Positions 3,665 to 7,318 of a stretch of DNA of 7,318 nt are shown here, in pieces. The position numbers were made by a program, and so were the translations under genes. Where the stretch lies: positions 1-7,318 of the forward strand of contig CABSEJ010000162.1 of assembly GCA_902476765.1 (NCBI GenBank). Direction: 5' to 3'. The notes under the pieces are model-generated. The model was not told the origin of the DNA. It did not search any database and was given only the letters and a program-made list of their open reading frames with translations. The stretch's first letter is position 1, and each line of letters opens with the position of its first letter. This stretch comes from an uncultured Blautia sp. Its GTDB lineage: Bacteria > Bacillota > Clostridia > Lachnospirales > Lachnospiraceae.

Positions 3665-6211
3665 ATGAATTTTGGAAAACGGGCCACGAACAAGAAGCGA
3701 GATGCCCTATCCTCCCGTTCTACCATGATGGGAAAAAAGGCGCATGTTTCTTTTCTGCGTATCATTTTCATTTCACTGATTGCTGTATTAGCCATCGGAG
3801 GCTGTATGGGATTAGGCGTGCTGAAAGGTCTTATTGACGACGCACCGGATATTTCAGAAGTAAACATTGTTCCTGTAGGAGAGGCGACCTTCGTCTATGA
3901 TGCCAATGGCAACAGGCTGCAAAAACTGACTGCACCTGATTCCAACCGTATGCCGGTCACCATTGACCAGATACCTCTGGATTTGCAGCATGCAGTTGTG
4001 GCTATTGAAGACGAGCGTTTCTATGAGCACAATGGAATTGATATAAAAGGTATTCTCAGAGCGGCAGTCAAAGGCATTACTACAGGTCACTTTTCAGAGG
4101 GAGCCAGTACCATCACCCAGCAGCTTTTGAAAAATAATGTATTTACCGGCTGGACAAACGAGTCCACGGTAGAGCGTTTCAAGAGAAAATTCCAGGAATG
4201 GTACCTTGCTCTGGAACTGGAAAAGCAGGAAAAAGATAAAAATGTTATCCTGGAAAATTATTTAAATACCATAAATCTTGGAAACGGCAACTATGGAGTA
4301 CAGGCTGCGGCCCAGGATTATTTCGGGAAAGACGTCAAGGATTTAACGTTGTCAGAATCTACTGTCATTGCCGGAATTTCCCAGAACCCCACCAGATTTA
4401 ATCCTATTATCTATCCGGAAAACAACGCCCAAAGGCGTCAGGAAGTTCTGGACCATATGCTGGACCAGGAATATATTACCAAAGAACAGTATGACGAATG
4501 TCTTGCAGATAATGTTTATGAAAGAATCCAGTCTGTAGAACAGCAGAAAGAAACTGAGGATAAGACCTACAGCTATTTTATTGACGAGCTTACAGAGCAG
4601 GTTATACAGGACCTTCAGGACAAGAGAGGCTACACAGAGCAGCAGGCCTACAACGCTCTCTGGAGCGGCGGTCTCAGGATTTATACCACCCAGGACCCGG
4701 CAATCCAGCAGATTTGCGACGAGGAATATTCCAATCCGGACAACTTCCCTGCCGGAAGCCAGGTACAGCTTGACTATGCTTTAACTGTCCAGCATCCGGA
4801 CGGAACCGAAGAGAATTACAGCAAGGAAATGATGCAGCAATACTTTATCGAAAATGAAAGCTCCAGCTTTTCTCTTCTCTTTGACAGTCAGGAAAGCGCA
4901 CAGGCACATATAGATGCGTATAAGGCTGCCATACTGGCCGACGGAAGCACTGTCGTATCAGAATCCGTACACTTTACTCCACAGCCCCAGTCTTCTGTAT
5001 GCATCATTGACCAGCACACAGGATATGTAAAGGCTATTGTAGGAGGACGTGGTGAAAAGTCTACCAGCCTTTCTCTGAACCGTGCTACCAACACAACCAG
5101 ACAGCCCGGTTCTACCTTTAAGCTGCTGGCCGCCTATTCCGCCGCTTTAAACGAAGGTGGAATGACTCTGGCTACAACCTTTGAGGACGAACCTTTTAAC
5201 TATGATAATGGTGAGCCTCTGTACAACTCGGACCGTCAGTATCACGGAACCGTAACTATGCGTCAGGCTATCGTACATTCCTACAACATTCCTGCTGTAA
5301 AATGTATGATTGAGATTACTCCTGAATTAGGCGTAAAATATTTGGAAAAATACGGATTTACCAGTATTATCACAGAGCCAACGGAAATAAACGGAGGCAT
5401 CTACACGGATGTAAATGCTGCCACTGCTATCGGCGGTATCACCAGAGGTGTCAGCAACCTGGAACTGACTGCAGCCTTTGCAGCCATTGCCAATAACGGA
5501 ACTTATATTAAACCGGTATTTTACACCAAAATACTGGATTCAGACGGAAATGTAATTATTGATAATACACCAGAGAAGACTACCGTTGTAAAACCCAGCA
5601 CTGCCTATCTGCTTACCAGCGCCATGGAAGACGTTATAAAAGAAGGTACCGGTACCCGACTTCAATTAAGCGGTATGCATGTAGCAGGTAAAACAGGTAC
5701 AACAGATGATTACCGTGACCTGTGGTTCAGCGGTTTTACCCCCTACTATACCTGCTCTGTCTGGGCGGGATATGATGACAACACGGTTCTTCCTTCCGGA
5801 CGTTCCAGAACTTATCAGCAGACCTTGTGGAAGAATATCATGCAGCGGATACACAACGATTTACCGGATACTGAGTTTAAGATACCTTCCACTGTGGAAA
5901 AAGCATCCATCTGTACTAAGACCGGACTTCTGGCCACATATAGCTGTTCCTCTGTGACAGAATATTTCGATACGGAACAACTTCCTACAAAATACTGTTC
6001 CGGCCATTATACCCGTCGAAGCTACAGCTACAGCTCAGATGACGAGGACAGCGATGACGGCGATAGCGAAAGCTCTGAAAATCAGGAAAATACAGAACCT
6101 ACACCGGAAACTACTGTGGATGTGCCGGAGGAAGTCACACCGGAAACTCCCCAACAGCCGGATAATACGGATAACGGTTCGGCAGACCAAACGGTGGAGC
6201 CTACCCAGTAA
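3665..6211 (+). CDS. Bifunctional class A penicillin-binding protein (PBP1A family: transglycosylase plus transpeptidase)
   Basis: The enzyme polymerises glycan strands from lipid II and cross-links the stem peptides on the outer face of the membrane. The 848 residues show, in order, a basic cytoplasmic N-terminus, one membrane anchor (about 28-53), a GT51 transglycosylase domain (about 80-250), a linker region, a transpeptidase domain (about 440-720) and an extracellular tail. GT51 motifs are EDERFYEH, with catalytic Glu115, and GASTITQQ. Transpeptidase motifs are STFK, with catalytic Ser483, SYN (539-541) and KTGT (676-679). After the catalytic domain are three cysteines (750, 761, 778), then a Ser/Asp/Glu tract (about 790-809) and a Pro/Thr/Glu-rich low-complexity end. 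The start at 3665 rests on the ribosome binding site and promoter position. The gene stands alone and ends at a strong terminator. I cannot say which of the usual paralogues (PBP1a, PonA) it matches best. Confidence 0.95.
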   Translation: MNFGKRATNKKRDALSSRSTMMGKKAHVSFLRIIFISLIAVLAIGGCMGLGVLKGLIDDAPDISEVNIVPVGEATFVYDANGNRLQKLTAPDSNRMPVTIDQIPLDLQHAVVAIEDERFYEHNGIDIKGILRAAVKGITTGHFSEGASTITQQLLKNNVFTGWTNESTVERFKRKFQEWYLALELEKQEKDKNVILENYLNTINLGNGNYGVQAAAQDYFGKDVKDLTLSESTVIAGISQNPTRFNPIIYPENNAQRRQEVLDHMLDQEYITKEQYDECLADNVYERIQSVEQQKETEDKTYSYFIDELTEQVIQDLQDKRGYTEQQAYNALWSGGLRIYTTQDPAIQQICDEEYSNPDNFPAGSQVQLDYALTVQHPDGTEENYSKEMMQQYFIENESSSFSLLFDSQESAQAHIDAYKAAILADGSTVVSESVHFTPQPQSSVCIIDQHTGYVKAIVGGRGEKSTSLSLNRATNTTRQPGSTFKLLAAYSAALNEGGMTLATTFEDEPFNYDNGEPLYNSDRQYHGTVTMRQAIVHSYNIPAVKCMIEITPELGVKYLEKYGFTSIITEPTEINGGIYTDVNAATAIGGITRGVSNLELTAAFAAIANNGTYIKPVFYTKILDSDGNVIIDNTPEKTTVVKPSTAYLLTSAMEDVIKEGTGTRLQLSGMHVAGKTGTTDDYRDLWFSGFTPYYTCSVWAGYDDNTVLPSGRSRTYQQTLWKNIMQRIHNDLPDTEFKIPSTVEKASICTKTGLLATYSCSSVTEYFDTEQLPTKYCSGHYTRRSYSYSSDDEDSDDGDSESSENQENTEPTPETTVDVPEEVTPETPQQPDNTDNGSADQTVEPTQ

Positions 6212-6237
6212 AACTACAGACAATAAAAAACTTGCAG

Positions 6238-6282
6238 AAAAAAGCTGCAGCGCTTATAAAGAAAGAGCGCTGCAGCTTTTTT
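6238..6282. terminator. Strong bidirectional intrinsic terminator between the PBP and glucokinase genes
   Basis: A perfect 17-bp inverted repeat (6238-6254 with 6266-6282) encloses an 11-base loop. The inner stem is AGCTGCAGCGCT and its complement, flanked by A6 on the left and T6 on the right. It therefore reads as a hairpin plus T-run on both strands. It lies 27 bases after the PBP stop and 39 bases after the stop of the convergent glucokinase gene, so it should serve both. Confidence 0.9.
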
Positions 6283-6320
6283 CTATTCTATATATGGATA
6301 CATTTTATATTCACATTCTT

Positions 6321-7265
6321 TTATCTGTCTAATATCAACTTGGCTGCACCATAAATACCGGCGTCATTTCCAAGAGTAGCCAGACGGATTGGAGTATCTT
6401 TGCAGGCCGGAAAAGCGTATTTTCTGTATTCCTTTTCCACACTGTCAATCAGAACCTGTCCTGCCTTGGAAACGCCTCCTCCCAGCACAATAACATCCGG
6501 GTCTGCTACACAGCAAAAGATACCCAATGCCTGTCCCAGGTATCTGGAAAACTCTTCTACAACCTGACCAGCCAGACTATCACCTGCCTTATAGGCGTCA
6601 AATACATCCTTAGCTGTTACCTTGCTGCCGCTTTCACGCAGAGATGACTCTTTTTCTGAATTTTCCATAGCCTTCTTAGCCAGGCTGGCAATTCCCGTAG
6701 CAGAAGCATACTGCTCCAGGCAGCCCTTATTTCCGCAATTGCAGGGCATGGTCTCCTGAGGATTTACTGCTGCATGACCGATTTCCCCTCCTGCTCCATG
6801 AGCCCCCGTAACAATTTTTTCATTGATAATAATTCCGCCGCCTACGCCGGTTCCCAGAGTTACCAAAATCAGATTTTTGGCTCCCTTTCCGCCGCCTTTC
6901 CACATTTCTCCTAAAGCTGCTACATTAGCGTCATTTCCGGCTTTTACAGAAAATCCTGTTAAATCTCCCAGCTCTTTCTCAATATTCTTTCTTCCCCAGT
7001 GAAGATTTACTGCACAGGCAATTTCTCCGTTTTCCTCAATAGGACCGGGAAGCCCTATACCAATTCCTACTATCTGAGCCTTATCCAGCTTTTTCTCTTC
7101 CGCTTTCTCCAGTACGGTTTTGGCCACATCCGGAAGAATCATCTCTCCCTGGTTCTCTGTGCGGGTCTTAATTTCCCACTTATCTACAATGCTGCCGTCC
7201 TCTGAGAAAAGGGCGCATTTTACTGTGGTACCTCCCACGTCTATTCCGAAACAATATTTCTCCAT
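6321..7265 (-). CDS. glk: ROK-family glucokinase
   Basis: The enzyme phosphorylates glucose at the 6-hydroxyl using ATP and feeds glycolysis in the cytoplasm. The 314-residue length and the absence of an N-terminal helix-turn-helix mark it as a sugar kinase rather than a ROK repressor. Motifs are the phosphate-binding DVGGTT (9-14), GNDANVAALGE with the catalytic base Asp112, LGTGVGGG (137-144), and EIGH followed by CNCGNKGCLEQ, where His164, Cys175, Cys177 and Cys182 form the ROK structural zinc site. LGGGVS (261-266) completes the second nucleotide-binding region. Glucose is the likely substrate because the overall pattern matches Gram-positive ROK glucokinases; related hexoses cannot be excluded. 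The ATG at 7265 follows GGGGAGG at about seven bases. No promoter is visible in the 53 bases upstream, so it may be co-transcribed with a gene to the right. Confidence 0.92.
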   Translation of the reverse strand: MEKYCFGIDVGGTTVKCALFSEDGSIVDKWEIKTRTENQGEMILPDVAKTVLEKAEEKKLDKAQIVGIGIGLPGPIEENGEIACAVNLHWGRKNIEKELGDLTGFSVKAGNDANVAALGEMWKGGGKGAKNLILVTLGTGVGGGIIINEKIVTGAHGAGGEIGHAAVNPQETMPCNCGNKGCLEQYASATGIASLAKKAMENSEKESSLRESGSKVTAKDVFDAYKAGDSLAGQVVEEFSRYLGQALGIFCCVADPDVIVLGGGVSKAGQVLIDSVEKEYRKYAFPACKDTPIRLATLGNDAGIYGAAKLILDR

Positions 7266-7267
7266 AG

Positions 7268-7318
7268 TTAATCCTCCCCTTCCTCTCTCTTTCTCATCAT
7301 ATTCTCCTGCACACGTCT
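7268..7318 (-). CDS. Possible C-terminal end of an upstream leftward gene (partial)
   Basis: One minus-strand frame is open from the window edge to a TAA at 7270-7268, two bases before the glucokinase ATG. It would encode the 16 residues RRVQENMMRKREEGED, a charged tail. The glucokinase ribosome binding site would lie inside it, which is common in tightly packed operons. Sixteen open codons are easily met by chance, so this rests mainly on the lack of a promoter in front of glk. A ten-codon ORF from an internal ATG after AGGAG is also possible. Confidence 0.25.
   Translation of the reverse strand, partial: RRVQENMMRKREEGED

Noticed and set aside
5645..5656. Tandem GGTACC-GGTACC inside the PBP gene
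   Set aside because: It encodes Gly-Thr-Gly-Thr directly before the KTG region in a conserved stretch and is explained by codon choice.
1..7318. CRISPR array, transposase, integrase, attachment site or defence genes
   Set aside because: No regularly spaced repeats, no mobile-element gene and no matching flanking repeats were seen. Base composition and codon use look even across the genes by eye.

Overview
This window looks like ordinary chromosome from a Gram-positive anaerobe of the Clostridia, most likely a Lachnospiraceae-type organism. The basis is the strong AGGAGG-type ribosome binding sites, the moderate to low G+C with AT-rich intergenic DNA, near-consensus sigma-A promoters (several with extended -10 TGn), the gene set tsaE-tsaB-rimI, a class A penicillin-binding protein (PBP) with an acidic tail, and a ROK glucokinase with a Clostridia-type sequence. 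The genus assignment is inference; no rRNA or other marker gene is present.

Layout, left to right. Positions 1-115 hold no gene. They contain the inner part of a GC-rich hairpin at the left edge and a plausible leftward promoter, together compatible with a leftward leader or a small RNA that runs off the window. Next, on the minus strand, is an 82-residue cysteine-rich (zinc-ribbon-like) protein with its own promoter. The minus-strand operon tsaE-tsaB-rimI (about 2096 down to 479) follows; it ends in a palindromic terminator that starts at the rimI stop codon. A divergent promoter region (2097-2246) separates tsaE from a rightward cytoplasmic cyclophilin gene (2247-2765). A leftward YigZ/IMPACT-family gene (2821-3474) is divergent from a rightward bifunctional class A PBP (3665-6211). 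The PBP converges on a leftward ROK-family glucokinase (6321-7265), with one strong hairpin between them that can terminate both. The last 53 bases may carry the C-terminal end of a further leftward gene.

How the genes relate. TsaE and TsaB belong to the machinery that makes the tRNA modification t6A; RimI is a GNAT N-acetyltransferase commonly encoded beside them. The usual fourth member, tsaD, is not present here. The other genes look like independent housekeeping units: protein folding (cyclophilin), an IMPACT-family protein linked to translation or stress, peptidoglycan synthesis, and glucose phosphorylation.

No mobile element, CRISPR array, tRNA, rRNA or defence system was seen, and I see no convincing novel multigene system. 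The points most worth a second look are the possible small RNA at the left edge, the 14-bp GC palindrome in the yigZ leader, the back-to-back promoters that share one -35 box, and the small zinc-ribbon gene.
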